DNA from: Desulfomicrobium apsheronum
GTDB lineage: Bacteria; Desulfobacterota; Desulfovibrionia; Desulfovibrionales; Desulfomicrobiaceae
Direction: 5' to 3'
Assembly (NCBI RefSeq): GCF_900114115.1
Contig: NZ_FORX01000024.1
Coordinates: forward strand, 1 to 64,000
Length of the DNA: 64,000 nt
The notes below the pieces were generated by a model. The model was given only the letters and a program-made list of their open reading frames with translations. It ran no database searches and had not been told where the DNA came from. Positions 31,101 through 46,100 of this stretch are shown here, one piece after another; the first letter of the stretch is position 1; every line of letters begins with the position of its first letter. The translations under genes and the position numbers were made by a program.

Positions 31101-34100
31101 AGGAGCGACCTACGCGGTCAAACTGATTGCAGGCACGAACCGGATCCAGTTGCTCGACCCCGATACCAAGGCCGTCGTGGATCTCAAGTTCTCCCTCGAT
31201 AACATCGGTCTGTTCGATCACAAACTGACCATCGTCAATCCTGCCGCCGTGAAGCTGGCCGCCACGGCAGAGGACGCGCTGCAAGGCAAGACGATAGACC
31301 TGACGGCGGGAGCCTCGGGGACCGGACAGAAACTGATTGAAAAGACGCATAGTTTCAGCGCCGATGCCCAGTCGGGCGCAGGGGCCTCGAAGGTCGGGGT
31401 TGCCGGGTCTCTGGCCCTGAACATCGTCACGAACCGCACCGAGGCAGTGATCAAGAGCGGGGCAACGGTTGCGGCCGGGAGCGGTGATGTCGTCCTCACG
31501 GCCGTCAACACGCAAAATGACTCTGTCAACGCAGCTTCAAAGGTTTCGGGGGGCAATGTGGGTGTCGGGGCCTCCATCGCGCTGAACTCGCTTTCCGTAA
31601 ACGTCACCCGGGCCGAGATCGAAGATACGGCCATCCTCACGGGCGGAGATGATCTCACCCTCGTTGCCGATTCGCATCATGGCGTCTGGACGACTGCCAA
31701 GGCCGGCGCGGCGGGCGGCACGGCGGTGAGTCCGGTAGTTGCGGTGGCCTATGTGGATAACGATACAACCGCGAGAATCGGGTCTGAAAGTGACCTGAGC
31801 ACCCTCTCTCTGACCGGCGCCCTGACTGTCCAGGCCAGGCACACGGCCACGGCGCAGACCAAGGCGGACGCATCGGTGGCCGGCGACAAGGTGGGTGTTG
31901 GAGCGGCTGTCGGCGTCAGCATCATTGCCGATTCCACCACGGCGACGATAGCGCGTGACATCACGGCGGGCGGGACTGCGGATATCATGGCCTCGGCGAC
32001 GCAAGTCAGCCACGTGGACATCACCGCCAGCGCCAAAGGCAACAAGAGCAAGGAAGACGGCGGGAAGAGCAGCGATGAAACGGCCCAGACCCAGGCCGAT
32101 TCCGCCACGGGCGGCACCAAGGCCCTGCCCAAGGCCCAGGACAACCTGGCTGAATCCAACACGAACGCCACCAATCAAACCAACAATCCCGGCGGCACCG
32201 GTGGCGGTGGAGACAATGACCAGGGAACCGGGTCGGCCAGCGTCGGCGTGGCTGCCGCGATCGGCGTGAACTGGGTGACTTCCGACACCACGGCATCCAT
32301 CGCTGACGGCATTCATGTCATCGCAGGCGGGGCGCTCGATATTCTGGCTGAAAGCGAAACCGATCTTGCCACGATGGTTGTAGGGGCGTCCATTTCCACG
32401 GATGCTGAAAACCAGGACAACAAGACGAACGTGGGCGCCGCAGTCGGCCTCAACGTGGCGGACGTGTCGAACAGGGCGCTTATTGGCGCAGATGCTACGG
32501 TGGAGGCCGATGGGATCACTGTCAAGGCAGTAACACCTACTGGCAAGACCAACGACGCCAGAGTCTGGGCACTGGCCATCGGCGGCGGCAAGTCTGCCAA
32601 CGGAGTGGCCGGATCGGCCGGTATCAATGTCCTGGACATGGACACGGAAGCCTCCGTCGGTGAGGGCGCCGACCTCACTTCATCCGGCGGCATCGCCATA
32701 GAGGCGGACAATGCTATCGCGTACCAGAACATCGCGGGCGGCGGCGGTGTCGGCAAGAAAGCCGGTGTCGGCATAGCCGTGGCCGCCAACGTCATCGTTC
32801 AAAACACGGATGCGTTCATCGGCGGCAATGTCCATGCGGATGCAAAGGAGATGCTGTCCGTTGACGCCACATCCTCGATAACTCCATTAAAACTGGATAT
32901 TCCCGGATTGCCTTCAGTCTCTCCGGAAATCTCGTCCATCGCTGCGGGCGGCGGTGTCAGCACGGACAGCGAAGCCAAGGCCGCGGTGGGCGGATCGGCC
33001 ATCGTGGATGTGCTGGTTCAGAACACACATGCCTCCATCGGTGAAGGCGCGCAGATCAACGCCACAACCGGGTTCACCCCCGGCGCGAACCAGGGCGTCG
33101 GCGTCGGCGTCGAAGCCTCCAGCGCCACGCGGATTGTGAACGGCGCGGGTGGCATCGCTGCCGCCTTCGGAGGCACGGGCGTGGGCATCGGGCTGGATGT
33201 GGGCGTGATCGTCAAGGACACCAGTGCCTCTATCGGTTCCTCCGCCAAAGTGATCGCCGACCAGGACGTGATCGTCCAGGCGACTTCATCGGAAGACCTC
33301 CTGTCGCTGGCCATGTCCGCCGGGGTGTCGAAGCAGAACGGCATTGCCGGGGCCCTGGCGGTCAGCGTTCTGACAGCCGGGACGCGGGCGACCATCGAGG
33401 GGAGCACGGTCGATGCCGGCGGGGACGTGTCCGTCACTGCGTCGGGTACCAGCGAGATCAACACCATCGCCCTGGGCGTGGGTGCGTCCGGCAAGACCGC
33501 CGTGGGGGCGGCCGGGGCCGTCAATGTCATCACCAACACCATCGAAGCGGAGATTTCCGGCTCCACAGTCACCGCGGGGGGAGATGTTTCCATCGAGGCC
33601 ACGAATTCCGCGATCATCCGCGCCCTGGGGCTGGCGGTTGCGGGTTCCGGTGAAAATGCGGTGGCGGTGACCGGTCAGGGCAACGTGGCGGTCAACACGG
33701 CGAGAGCCGCGATCACCGGCGGGTCAACGGTCACGGCCGTCGGGGATGTTATCCTGTCGGCCAGGGACGAGGCGCCGTCAATGCTCCCGGACTGGATGAT
33801 TTCCGAGGAGCAGCAGGACGCCCTTGACGAATATCTGGAAGACTCACCCATTGATCTCAGGGCAAGCATCCTGGCGCTCAATGTCAGTATTGCCGGGACC
33901 GGACAGAAGGCCGTCGGCGTGTCCCTGATGGGTAATGCGGTCGCGAACGCGATTCAGGCGGAAATCAGCGGATCAACCGTACGGGCGGGCGTGAGCAGCA
34001 CCGGGACTATAGTGAACGAAGACGCCGATGTGTTCCTTGACGCATATTCCAAGGCAGGCATCCTGGCTGTCTCGGTGGGTGTGGGAGCCTCCGGCGACCT

Positions 34101-37100
34101 TGCGATCCAGGGAACCGCCTTTGGCAACGTGATCACCAACAGGGTGGAAACTTCGATTATCGGTGGTTCGAATGTCAGGGCTGCCGATCAGGTTGGGCTT
34201 ACCGCTGAAGATGATTCGTCGATCCGTTCCATTGGCCTCAGCATCGCCGCATCCGGCAGCAATGCGATTTCCGGCATTGTCGGTGCCAACGTGATCACCA
34301 ACCAAATTGCGGCCCAGATATCAGGGTCGGAGGTGGCGAGCGGTGGAGCTCTAAGTATTACGGCGCTCTCCGACGACGATATTATGGCTTTTGCCGGCGG
34401 CGTGGCGGCATCGGGCTCGACGGCCGTACAGGTGACCCTGGCCGGCAATGTTATTGCCACTACCACCAAGGCGGGCATAACCACCGGGGCAGGGCTAACG
34501 CACAGCCTCACTGCCGCAATGAACGGGAAGAAGCAGTTCGACCCGTCCACCAAAGTAGACCTCGCTCATGATACCATCGATCTGGGCACAGCCCATGGGC
34601 TGAAGACAGGCGACGCCGTTACCTATAGCAGCGGAGGAAACTCGGCCATCACCGGTTTAGAGGATGGCGAGACCTATTACGCCATCGTGAGCGATGCCAG
34701 CGGAATGATCAAGCTGGCTGTTTCGAAAGGCGACGCCGATGCTGGCACGGCGATCAACCTGACCGCTGTCGATGCGAGTCGCTCAATCGTGACCGCCGGA
34801 GGTGCCGTCTCCATTTCCGCCAAGGACAGCTCCACCATTGATGCGCTGGCCTTCGGCGTTTCGGGAAGCGGCAGTACGGCCGTGGGCGTTGCTCTGGCCG
34901 CCAATGCCATTGTGAACACCATTGAGTCCGGGATTTTTGGTTCGACGCTTGAGACCGGTTCGACGCTGTCACTGACCTCCGAATCCTCCTCCATTATCCG
35001 CGCGCTGGCCATCGGCGTGGCCGGTTCCGGTTCCACGGCCGTTCAGGTTTCGGCACTGGGCAACGCGGTGGCCAACACGGTGAGGGCCGCGATCAGTGGC
35101 GGGTCCATTGTGACGGCGGTCGGGGATGTGACGGTTCTGGCCAAAGACATCGCCCCCAGCTCGATCCCGGACTGGATCGTGCCGGCAAACAGGGCTGCGG
35201 AACTCAACGGCAACCTTGCAGGCTCGCCCATCGATCTTTCCGGCAATATCCTGGCCGCGATGGTCAGCGTGGCCGCATCCGGATCAGAGGCGTTCAATGC
35301 CGCTCTTGTCGGCAATATGATTGCCAACACGATAGATGCGGAAATCAGCGACTCTAAAGTTTCAACCGACGGCGCGGTGGTTGTCGATGCCTTGTCCAAA
35401 GCCGGCATCATGGCGCTGACCATCGGCGTCGCCGGATCAGGATCGGTGGCCGTGAACGTCACGGGTTACGGAAACGTCATCACCAACCGGGCCAAGGCAG
35501 CCATCTCTGACGGCTCCACGGTCACGGCCGGCGGTCTGGTGGATCTGACCGCGAAGGATCAGTCGATGATCCGTTCGCTGGGCGTCAGCGTGGCCGGATC
35601 GGGCGCTGTGGCCGTCGGTGCCCTGATCGCCGCGAACGTGATTACCAATACGGTTGTGGCGGAGATTTCCGGGTCCACGGTGACCAGCGACGGGGCCCTT
35701 GGTGTCGCGGCAATCAGCGAGTCGAGCATCCTGTCCTTGGCCGGCGGCGTTGCGGCATCCGGCACTGTCGGCGTGCTGGTGTCGCTCACCGGCAATGTCA
35801 TCACCGCCAAGACCAACGCCCTGGTGTCGGGCTCGACACTCGAAGTCGGCGGCGCGATGACGACTCATGCTTCGAACACGTCCACCATCGACGCGCTGGC
35901 CTTCGGCGTGGCGGCGGGCACCGTCGGGGTTGGCGTAGCCTTCTCCGCCAATGTCATCGTCAATACCACCGAGGCCCTGATCAGCGGTTCGACCCTGACC
36001 AATGCCGCCTCGCTGCAAGTTTTGGCCGAGTCCTCGGCCATCATTCGTTCCCTGGCCGTCAACGTGGGCGCGGGCGCGGTGGGCGTCAACGTCAACGTGC
36101 TTGGCAATGCGCTGACCAGCAAGGTCCTGGCGACCGTGAAGGATTCCACCGTCACTGCAAACGGGGATATCGTCATTTCCGCCCAAGACCTGGCGCCTAG
36201 CATCATTCCCGAGTGGATCATCCCGGACCAGTACCAGGAAGATCTTGAGGCGATTCTTGACGACACCCCCATCGACCTGGATGCCAACATCCTCTCGGCC
36301 ACCATCAACGTCGGGGCCGGCGCAGTGGGTGTCAACGTGGCCTTGGTGGGCAACCTTGTCTTGAACACCACCGAGGCGAAGATCGACAAGTCCATCGTTA
36401 CGTCGACCACCGGCAAGGTGGCAGTCGGTTCCTCCTCAGAATCGGGCATCACCTCGTTCAATGTGGGCGTGGGCGGCGGCGCCGTGGCCGTCAACGTGGT
36501 CGGCTACGGCAACGTGATTACCAACATGGTCGGATCGACGGTTGAAAATGGTTCAGTTATCAATGCCGGCGGAGCGGTGGCGATCACCGCCGAAAACACG
36601 GCGAGCATCCGCGCTCTGGGGATAGGTGTAGCGGGTGGTGCAGTCGCTGTCGGCGTCATGGCGGCGGGGAACCTGATCGTCAGCACGGTTGATGCCAGAG
36701 TGGATGCATCCGGGATTACGAGCGGCACAACCCTTGATATCACGGCTCTCTCCGATGCGAATATCATCGCCCTTACCTGTGCGGTCGGCGCCGGTGCGGT
36801 CGGGGTCAATGCCAGTTTCTCCGCCAATATCGTCACCGGAACCACCAAGGCCGGAGTGGTTGCCGGGTCGGTACTTGAGTCTGGCGGTGCCACCACCATC
36901 GAGGCGGTCAACAGCGCCGCCATCGATGCCTTGGCTTTCGGGGTCGGAGCAGGTGCGGTCGGGGTCGGCGTAGCCCTCTCCGCCAATGTCATCGACAACA
37001 GCACCGAGGCCCTGATCAGCGGTTCGACCCTGACCAATGCCGCCTCGCTGCAAGTTTTGGCCGAGTCCTCGGCCATTATTCGTTCCCTGGCCGTCAACGT

Positions 37101-40100
37101 GGGCGCGGGCGCGGTGGGCGTCAACGTCAACGTGCTCGGCAATGCGCTGACCAGTAACGTTCAGGCGACCGTGACGGATTCCGCCGTCACGGCAAACGGG
37201 GATATCGTCATTTCCGCCCTGGACCAGGCGCCAGACAACATTCCCGACTGGATCATTCCGGACCAGTACCAGGCCGATCTTGAGTCGATTTTTGATGACA
37301 CCCCCATTGACCTGGATGCCAACATCCTTTCGGCCACGATCAACGTTGGTGCCGGTGCCGTGGGTGTCAACGTGGCTCTGGTCGGCAACCTCGTCATCAA
37401 CACCACCGAAGCGAAGATCGACAACTCCATCGTTACGTCGACCACCGGCAAGGTGGCGCTGGATTCCGCTTCCAGTTCGGGCATCACATCGCTCAACGTG
37501 GGCGTGGCGGGCGGTGCCGTGGCCGTGGGCGTGGTCGGCTACGGTAATGACATCACCAGCATCGTCAAATCGACGGTTGAAAAGGCGTCCGTGATCAATG
37601 CCGGCGGAGCGGTGGCTATCACTGCCGAAAATTCGGCGAGCATCCGCGCTCTGGGGATCGGGGTCGCGGGTGGCGCTGTCGGCGTCGGGTTCATGGCGGC
37701 TGGCAATCTGATCTCTAGCACGGTTGATGCCAGGGTTGATGCATCCACGGTGACGAGCGGCACGACCCTTGATATCACGGCACTCTCCAATGCGAAGATC
37801 ATGGCCCTCACGGGCGGGGTTGCCGCAGGGGGGGTAGGTGTTCATGTTGCCTTATCCGGCAACTTTATCACCGGCTTGACCACGGCCGAGGTGATTGCGG
37901 ACTCGGTCATTCATGCCGGTGGGGCGATGACGATCCAGGCGGAGAACAGTTCTGTCATTGACGCCCTCTCCTTCGGCGTCGCGGCGGGCGGCGTCGGGGT
38001 CGGCGTGGCGCTTTCGGCCAATGTCATCGTCAATACCACCGAGGCCCAGATCAGCGGATCGACCATTACCGGCGATGCATCGCTGAGCGTTCTTTCCGAA
38101 TCGTCGGCGGTCATCCGCGCCCTCGCGCTCAATGTGGGAGCAGGCGGCGTGGCCGTCACTGTCGGCGTTCTCGGCAACATGGTCACCAGCGATGTCCGGT
38201 CGGCCATGTCGGGTTCCACTGTCACGACCAAAGGCGATATTTATGTTTCTGCGCAGGAACTGGCGCCGAGTTTCATTCCTGCCTGGATCGTTCCGGTCCA
38301 ATACAAGGCGGATCTTGCCGCGAGCCTTGCGGATTCCCCCATCGAGCTGGATGCCAACATCCTGGCCGTCAACGTCAGCGTGGCGGGTGGCGGCGTGGCC
38401 GCGAGCGGTGCCCTGACCGGCAACGTCATTCTCAACACCGTGCAGGCGGAAATCAATGATGCCGACGTGACCTCCGCAGGCAGCGTGACCCTGGATGCCT
38501 CCAGTTCGTCCGGCATCATCGCCCTGACCGCCGGCGTGGGCGTCGCCGGCAGCGTGGCCCTCAATATCACCGGCTTCGGCAACGCCATCGAAAGCACGGT
38601 GGACGCGTCCATCAGCAACGGTTCCAATGTCACGGCCGCCACCACGGCCTCCCTGTCGGCCACGGACTCCTCGTCCATCACCTCCGTCGGCCTCGGCCTG
38701 GCTGGTTCAGGAGTCGCTGCCATAAACGGCACAGTGGGCTACAACCTCATCACCAATTCCATCACCACCGAAGTGTCGGGATCGAGCCTGACCAGCATCG
38801 GCGCGGCCAGCCTAGTGGCGACCTCGGAAGCCGACATTCTGAGCTTCGTCGGCGGCGTGGCTGGTTCGGGCCTGGTGGCGGCACAGCTGTCTTTGACCAT
38901 CAACGAGATCGCAAATACGATCAGCGCCTCCATCGTGGACGACGATGCCGGAGCCTCCACGGTGACTGCGGGCTCCCTGTCCCTGTCCGCCACGGACGCA
39001 GCGACCATCGACTCCATTGCAGTTGGGCTGGCGGCTTCCGGAACGGTCGGAGCCGGGGCAGCGATCTCCAAGAATTTCATCGGGAACACCGTCACCACCT
39101 TGGTGACCGGCTCGACCGTGGTCTCCGATACCGGTGACGTCATCCTGAACTCTTCGTCACCGGCCACCATCCGTTCGCTTGCGGCAGGTCTGGCCGGTGC
39201 GGGAGTTGCCGGCGGAAACGCCTCCGTGACCCTCAACGAAGTGCGCAACACCGTGTCGGCGTCGATCAAGGATTCTTCAGTGACTGCCCAAGGCTCGGTG
39301 CAGGTTGAAGCCAGTGATACCGCCCCGGGCAAGAACTTCCTGACCGGCATGCCTCTGCCCAGCAAGGTGCTGGGCTCCAAGGCCGTGACCCAGAGCGAGT
39401 TCGACAAAACGGCCAACATCGTCTCCTTTGCAGGCAGCATCGCGGTGGCGGGAGGCGTTGCGGGCAGCGCAGCCATTTCCGACAATCTGATCAAAAACAC
39501 CGTCCGCGCCACGATCGATCATTCCGCTGTGACTGCCGAAACCGGTGGCGTCTCTGCCTGGACAAGCTCGAGCTCCAAGATTCTCTCCCTGTCGGCGGGC
39601 ATCGGTGCGGCGCTTGGCGGAGCCCTCAGCGCCTCGGCATCTATCAACACCATCTGCAACACCATCGAGTCGGGCGTCCTTAATGGATCCACCATTTCAG
39701 CCGGTAACGACGTGCAGGTCACCGCATCCGATACTGCGGTCATAAATGCTTTCTCGCTGAGTCTGGCCGGGGCGGTGGGTGCGGCATTGGGCGGTGCGGT
39801 CGTCACCAACAACATCGGCTTTGATCCGAAGGACGTGGCCGCAACAGGTTCTACCAGGGCATTCATCAGCGGCGCATCGGCAACGGAAATAACCCGGGTG
39901 GTCAAGGCCGACGAAGTGCTCGTTCAGGCAACCAGCAACCAGAATGCGACAGGCAAGACCCTGGGTGCCACAATAGGCATCGTCTCAGGCGGTGCTTCCA
40001 TCGCCACGGGCACGATCAAGGGGGAGACAAGCGCCTTTGTCGACAATCATGTCGAGATCGGAAAGCACACCGACGACTCGGTTCACAACCTGAACGTCAA

Positions 40101-43100
40101 GGCAATTTCCACAAGCACGATCTCCTCCAGATCCACAGCCATGGCAGCAGGGATCGGTGCGGGCACCATCAATACGTCAAGCGCGACCATCACACCTGAC
40201 ATAACAGCGTTTATCGGGTCCGATGTCGATGTGGAACTGACCGGCAGCGGCTCGATCATCGCAGAATCCAACGTCAAGGTCGACGCCTGGACGCAAGGGG
40301 TAACCCTGTCCCTGGTCGGTTCTGTGGGTGGTTCTTTCGCAAAATCAACGGTCTCTCCCAAGGTTACTGCCTATGTCGGCGGCGGCTCGACGATAAGGAG
40401 CGCTGAGTCGGCAAGCGGACCTAACGATTTCGTGATCAGCGCCAGCCGCACCCCTGTCAGTGGAGATTCGGCCACGGCAAAAGCCTATGGCTCGGCCGGA
40501 GGCCTCCTGCTGGGTGTGGTCGGGACTCGAGCCGAGGTAACGGATGAGGGGCAGGTCAGGGCCTATGTCGGCGACGACAGCGGCAAAACGACCAGCATCG
40601 CCATGACCGGAACCACGAAGGTCCACGCCGATCTGCAGGCAAAACAACAGGCAGTGGCTAGCGGCTTCGCTTTCGGCATTGTTGCCGTAGGGTCGAACAA
40701 GGCATTCGTCACCTCCAACACCCTGGCCCATGCCTCTCTGGGCCGAAATGTCACCATTGGTGGGGGCGGGCTGGACATCCATGCCGTGGGCAACGAAAAC
40801 AACACTGCCCATGTCGTTGCCGGAAGCGGCGGCGTGGTGGCGGGTGCGGCAGCCGAGGCGACGACCCGCAACACCAGTAACACTCAGGTCGTCATGGGTG
40901 TGGATGAGACGACCCGCGTCGACATCAAAAACGAATTGCTGATGCTCTCGCAGCACACCGCAGCCTTTGGGGCCAGCGCCGACAGCATCGCGGCGGGAGT
41001 CGTGGGCGCGAGCGGATCCACTCTCGTCAACATCGCCGATGCCAACGTGGGCATCGGCTTCGGCCAGGGTGTGGCCATCCAGGCGGGCTCTGTCGTGGCA
41101 AACGCCAACAACATCGTCAACAAGAACTCGATCGGTGACTACGATGTCACCGCCGGAACCGGAGGCCTGGCAGGAGGGCCCGCCGCATCGAGTTCCACGG
41201 TCATAAGCAACAGGACGACCATCTCGGTTGCCGACGACGTCAACATCGCCACCACCGACGGCATCAGCATCGCCAGCAGCAACCAGGTCAACGCCACGGA
41301 CAAGGTCAAGCTCGATTCCGGCGGGGCCATCGCCTGGGCCAAGGCCAAATCGAGCATCGTCAACAATACCAACACCAACACCATCACCATAGGCGATGCA
41401 CTCCTGTCCGCCGACGGAAACATCTCCATAGCCACCCGTTCTGGCGCGAACGTCTACAGCCTGGCGAACGCCAAGACCTACGGCCTGGCCGGGGCAGCCG
41501 AAGGAGAGTCCTATGCCTCGGTCCATGCCGACACCCGGATGATCCTCGATGATGGTGCCCGCCTCATGTCCAAGGGCGACATCGTCCTCAAGGCCGGGGT
41601 CGGGAACAGCTTCAACGTGAAGGCCAGCACCGATCTATGGAACAAGACGGTCATCCCCATCGAGAACGATCCGAAAGCCCACGGCGAAGCCGTGCAGTCC
41701 AACCTCATCCACATCAAGACAGGGGCGACCGTAGCCGCCGACGCGAACGTTTATCTCGATGCGCAGAAGGGATACACCTACGCAAGCGGTAAAGGGGAAG
41801 CCACGGACCTTTATCGGGAAGTCCTGGCTGCCATCGCCAACTTTTTCGGTTCACTCTTCGGCCTCGATCCCGTCTCTCTGAAGATCGAAACGTCTTCGTC
41901 CCGTCAGGACGCCAGCGCGAACGTTCGCGTCGATGGGTATGTCCGTGCCGGCGCCCACAATATCAGATGGCTGACCGTCGCCAACACCAATCAGCAGTTT
42001 GCCCCCATCCAGTTGACCGATCAGGACGCAGTGCCCACACGTCTGAACTTCACTGTCGATCCCCTGAATGCGGACACGATCTCCCGGAGTTCTGGAAGCT
42101 GGTTGAGCGACGGCTTCGAAGCGGGGCAATACATAGCGGTCAGAGACTCCGCAGGCAACGACGGCATCTACAGGATCAGCTCCCTTAACGACGTGGAACT
42201 CGTCCTCGAAAGCGAACTCATGGCAGATGTCCTGGATGACCAGGCCGTAATATTTGTCGTCGAGCAGGTAACCTCCAACGATCCCATCCAGCTTGGTCTG
42301 GCCACGACCCTCCTGAATTTCGGGGCCGCCGGAACGATCACGAGAAACGACGGGCTGGACTGGGCAACCGCCGGGTTCGCCCGGGGCCAGTACATCCGGG
42401 TCGTCGGCTCGACCGGAAACGACGCCAGCTACAGGATTGCCTCGGTCTCCGGCGACACGCTTTCGGTATATGGCACGCTGACTGCCGAGTCGGACAGCAA
42501 CGCCAACGTCCTGGTTCAGGCCGTGCGCCAAAGCCCCGACCACGCCCAGATGGCTATCACCCCCAGGCCGGACCTGGAGTTCATCCAGAAGCGCACCTCG
42601 CTCATCCGGACCGACGGGGGAAGCTGGCTGGATGATGGTTTTCTTTCGACCACCAGCGAAATCACCATCGGCGGCACGACCTATAACGTCGTCACAGTCA
42701 CTGCTGAAGAGATTTTACTGGAAGATACGTACGGAATTTCTCCCGCTTCGGCCGCCGGAGTCGAAGTAACTACCGAGATCGATTCGGGAACTGCCAGCCT
42801 GCACTTCGTCGAGGCCCGGCCCGAAATCGAAGTCGGGAGCTCCGTCTGGACCAGCCAAGGATTCCAGAGCGCGAACAGGGTCATCATCAGCGGTGCCTCC
42901 GACGCGACAAACAACGGAACCTACGCCATCGAATCCATTGATGGGGGCCTCATCCGTCTTGTGTCCGGGAACCTCGTGGACAACGGCACGGACAGCAACG
43001 CCACAGCCGTGGTTCAAAAGGACGTAAATCTCGCAGCCGGGGTACGCCTGACCTTTGTCTCGGAAGTGACTGGCTCCGACCCTGCAGCCGCGACAATCAC

Positions 43101-46100
43101 CAAAAGCGACGCCAACTGGGACACCTCGGTTTTCAAGGCCGGACAAACGATATCCTTTGCCGATCTCGGTGGCTTCAATCCGAATACCGGCGTCTACACC
43201 ATCGCCTCAGTCAGCGGCAAAACCATCACCCTGGCAGGCGGTTCGGGCATCGTGAACTATACCGACAGCGATACGGAAAACAACGGCGCGACCGTTACCC
43301 TCTCCGTCACGATCACCGACGACATCGGCTTTGCCGAGGCGCGCGCCAAGATCAAGAGGGCCGCAGGCAGTTGGTCCTCAGACTATCAGCCAGGCCATAC
43401 GATCACCATCAGCGGGGCCGATATTTCGGCCAACAACGGCAGCTACCAAATCCATTCGGTATCGGGCAATACCTTGATCATCACTGGCGCCGTGCAATCC
43501 GACACCGTCGACAGTGGTCAGGCGACCGGATTCAGGGTCACCGCCTCATCTACCGCCGACATCAACTATGTGACCAACAAGGCCAAGATCATCCGCAGCA
43601 CAGGATCGTGGACCACCGACGGGTTCAACTCCGGGCAGACTCTCTTTATTGAAAACTCGAATGCCAATGACGGTGCCTATGTCATCGATGGGGTCACGGG
43701 AACCGTTCTCGAATTGAGTTTCGACTACGACCTCACCCAGGGCACGGAATCGGCCAACTCCAGCGACACGGTCATCCAGACCTCCCCGGTGCAGACCTTC
43801 AAAGTGCCGGACAACAGGGTGATGAAGTTCGTCAAGGGTGTCGACGGCGCCCGAGACATGATCGAGCTCACGGACGATGGTGATAACTGGGAGGATATGA
43901 AATTCCTCGCGGGCCACTCGATCCAGGTGGTCGGCTCGGCAAATGACGGGCTGTACCGGATAGACTACGTCGCGGCGAATGTGATCTTCCTGTCCCACGG
44001 AGGGCCAACCTTTGCCCAAGACGAGGCGGGATTCACCACTTCCGGCGACAAAGGCGTACTCGGGGTGGCGACCAGGATCGTTGAGAAGCAGGTTGTTCTG
44101 CAGCCCGGGACCAGCCTCGCCATCGGCGTCACGGAGAACACGATCGCCAGGAGCTCCGGCGACTGGTACGCTGAGGGCTTTCAGGAATTCCAGTATATCG
44201 TCATTGCCGATGCGAACGATGGGAACAACGGCACTTTCCGTATCCTGTCCATCGACGACCTTGACAACGACGGACTCTTCGAAACGATGACCCTGGACGG
44301 CAGCCGTCAGTTTCAGACCAACGAGAGCGGCACATCGATCAGCGTCTACGGCGCCAGGGTACAGAAGGGCGACGTGAATTCGCTGATCGATGTCAGTGAC
44401 GGCGTGAAAATGCCCACGGTCAGCCAAGAGGATCTTGCTGCCAACATCGTCGCCGAGATCAGGCAGCTCGAAGCGGACAAGGGAAAGTTCGGCATACAGG
44501 GCACTGCCGCAGCCGTGGGCATCCAGGCCCAGATCGACCAGTTGTGGTATCAGCTGACCGAACTCGGTCTCGTCGGTCCGGGTGGTGTCAAATCCATGCC
44601 CGTCACCTACATCGAGGCTCCAGAGATCACCGCCCAGTCCGGCGACATCATTATCCGGGGCGACAGCCTCACCGGCCGCGGCATCCTTGATGCTCCCGGC
44701 GACGCCCGGATCACCATCGAGAACCACAGTCCCTATTACCTGCGCATCACCAACGATCTGACCATCAAGGATGTTGGAGGCACCATCACCTTCAACGGCG
44801 CGCAGGTCCATGACAACGCTTCAATCCAGGCGAGAAACGGCTCCGGACTCTCCCAGTTCAGCGCCGTTACCACAGCGAAGAACACCCCGGTCCCGCTGAT
44901 CGAGATCCGCAACACCTACAACCCGCCGCCGACCGGGGACCTGGCGACCGCCCCCGCTCCAGACATCGAGATCAAGGGAGCCACTATCCTGAACAATCTC
45001 GGAACGGTCAGGGTCTTCAACAAGGAAGGCAGCATCTTCATCAAGGATCTCAAGGACAGTGACGGCAACCGCATTTCCAGGTCCACCATCCAGGCCAAAA
45101 CCATTGAGATCAAGGCCGGGCGCGACGTGGTCATCGCAACGGACACCTATCATGTGGGCGGCGATCCGGTCTCCCTGTGGACACCGGTTGCCGATGCCAA
45201 CGAGGCCACTGTCAAGTTCGATCAGTACGGGAACAAGATCAACCCGGATGATTGGGAAACGAGCAATACGACACACCGTACCGACAGCGGATCGGTCATC
45301 GCCGGTAACAACGTCTTCATCACCGCCAGGGTGTTGAACATCAACGGTCCGATCCAGAGCGGATTCGAGAACCACTCACTAACGCTGACCGACGACATGC
45401 TCGTGGTTCACGACCAGATGGATACGATCCCTCGGACGCTTGCCGAACAGATCGCCCTTCTCGAGGACGCAAGCGAGACCAAATGGATCACCCTGGTTCA
45501 TCCCGATCCGTCTGTCAGGTTTCAACCCATCGAAGTCCAGTACAATCATGAAACCGACAGGCTGATCATCGACGACGTCGCCACGGCAGGCGGGCTCATA
45601 CAGCTCACCGGCCATATCATGGCCACGGACAAGGACGGCCTCCTGAAGGTCATGGATGGATTCGGCACCATCGACATCGACAATCAAACCCAATGGGCCA
45701 TTGAGGTCCAGAGCCTGAAGACCGGCGAGGATAAGGAACTCGTGCTCGCCGGGACGGATTGGCGTGTCTCGGGCCGGGATTTCCTGGTTTCGTCCTCCCA
45801 GAACCTCAGCTTCAAGAACAATGGCGACGAGCGCGATACGATCGTGCGCGAAAAGGGCAGCTGGCTGAAGGACGGCTTCTTCGTGGGGCAGCAGATTCGG
45901 GTGACGGGGGCCGATCTCGAGGAGAACAACGGGTATTTCATTGTCGCCGAGGTCAACGACAAGGTGTTGATCCTTTCTCTAGGCGGCATCCTGGCGACCG
46001 ACTTCAACACCTCCTCCTCCCTTGAGATCAGTGGCAACTGGATCACGCTGTCAGACGAGGACACCATCAGCCGCAGCGCAGGAAGCTGGATCGAGGACGG

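Noticed and set aside
28579-31515. A 978-codon open frame on the minus strand inside the adhesin gene, and many similar antisense frames from 25 to 52 kb
   Set aside because: They mirror the low-stop-codon, high-GC repeats of the adhesin. They lack ribosome sites and show only Pro/Ala/Ser/Thr or Gly/Arg-rich composition.
33300-39830. Regular direct repeats that might suggest a CRISPR or satellite array
   Set aside because: The units are 1035 bp, in frame and coding. No short repeat-spacer structure or cas gene is present anywhere in the window.
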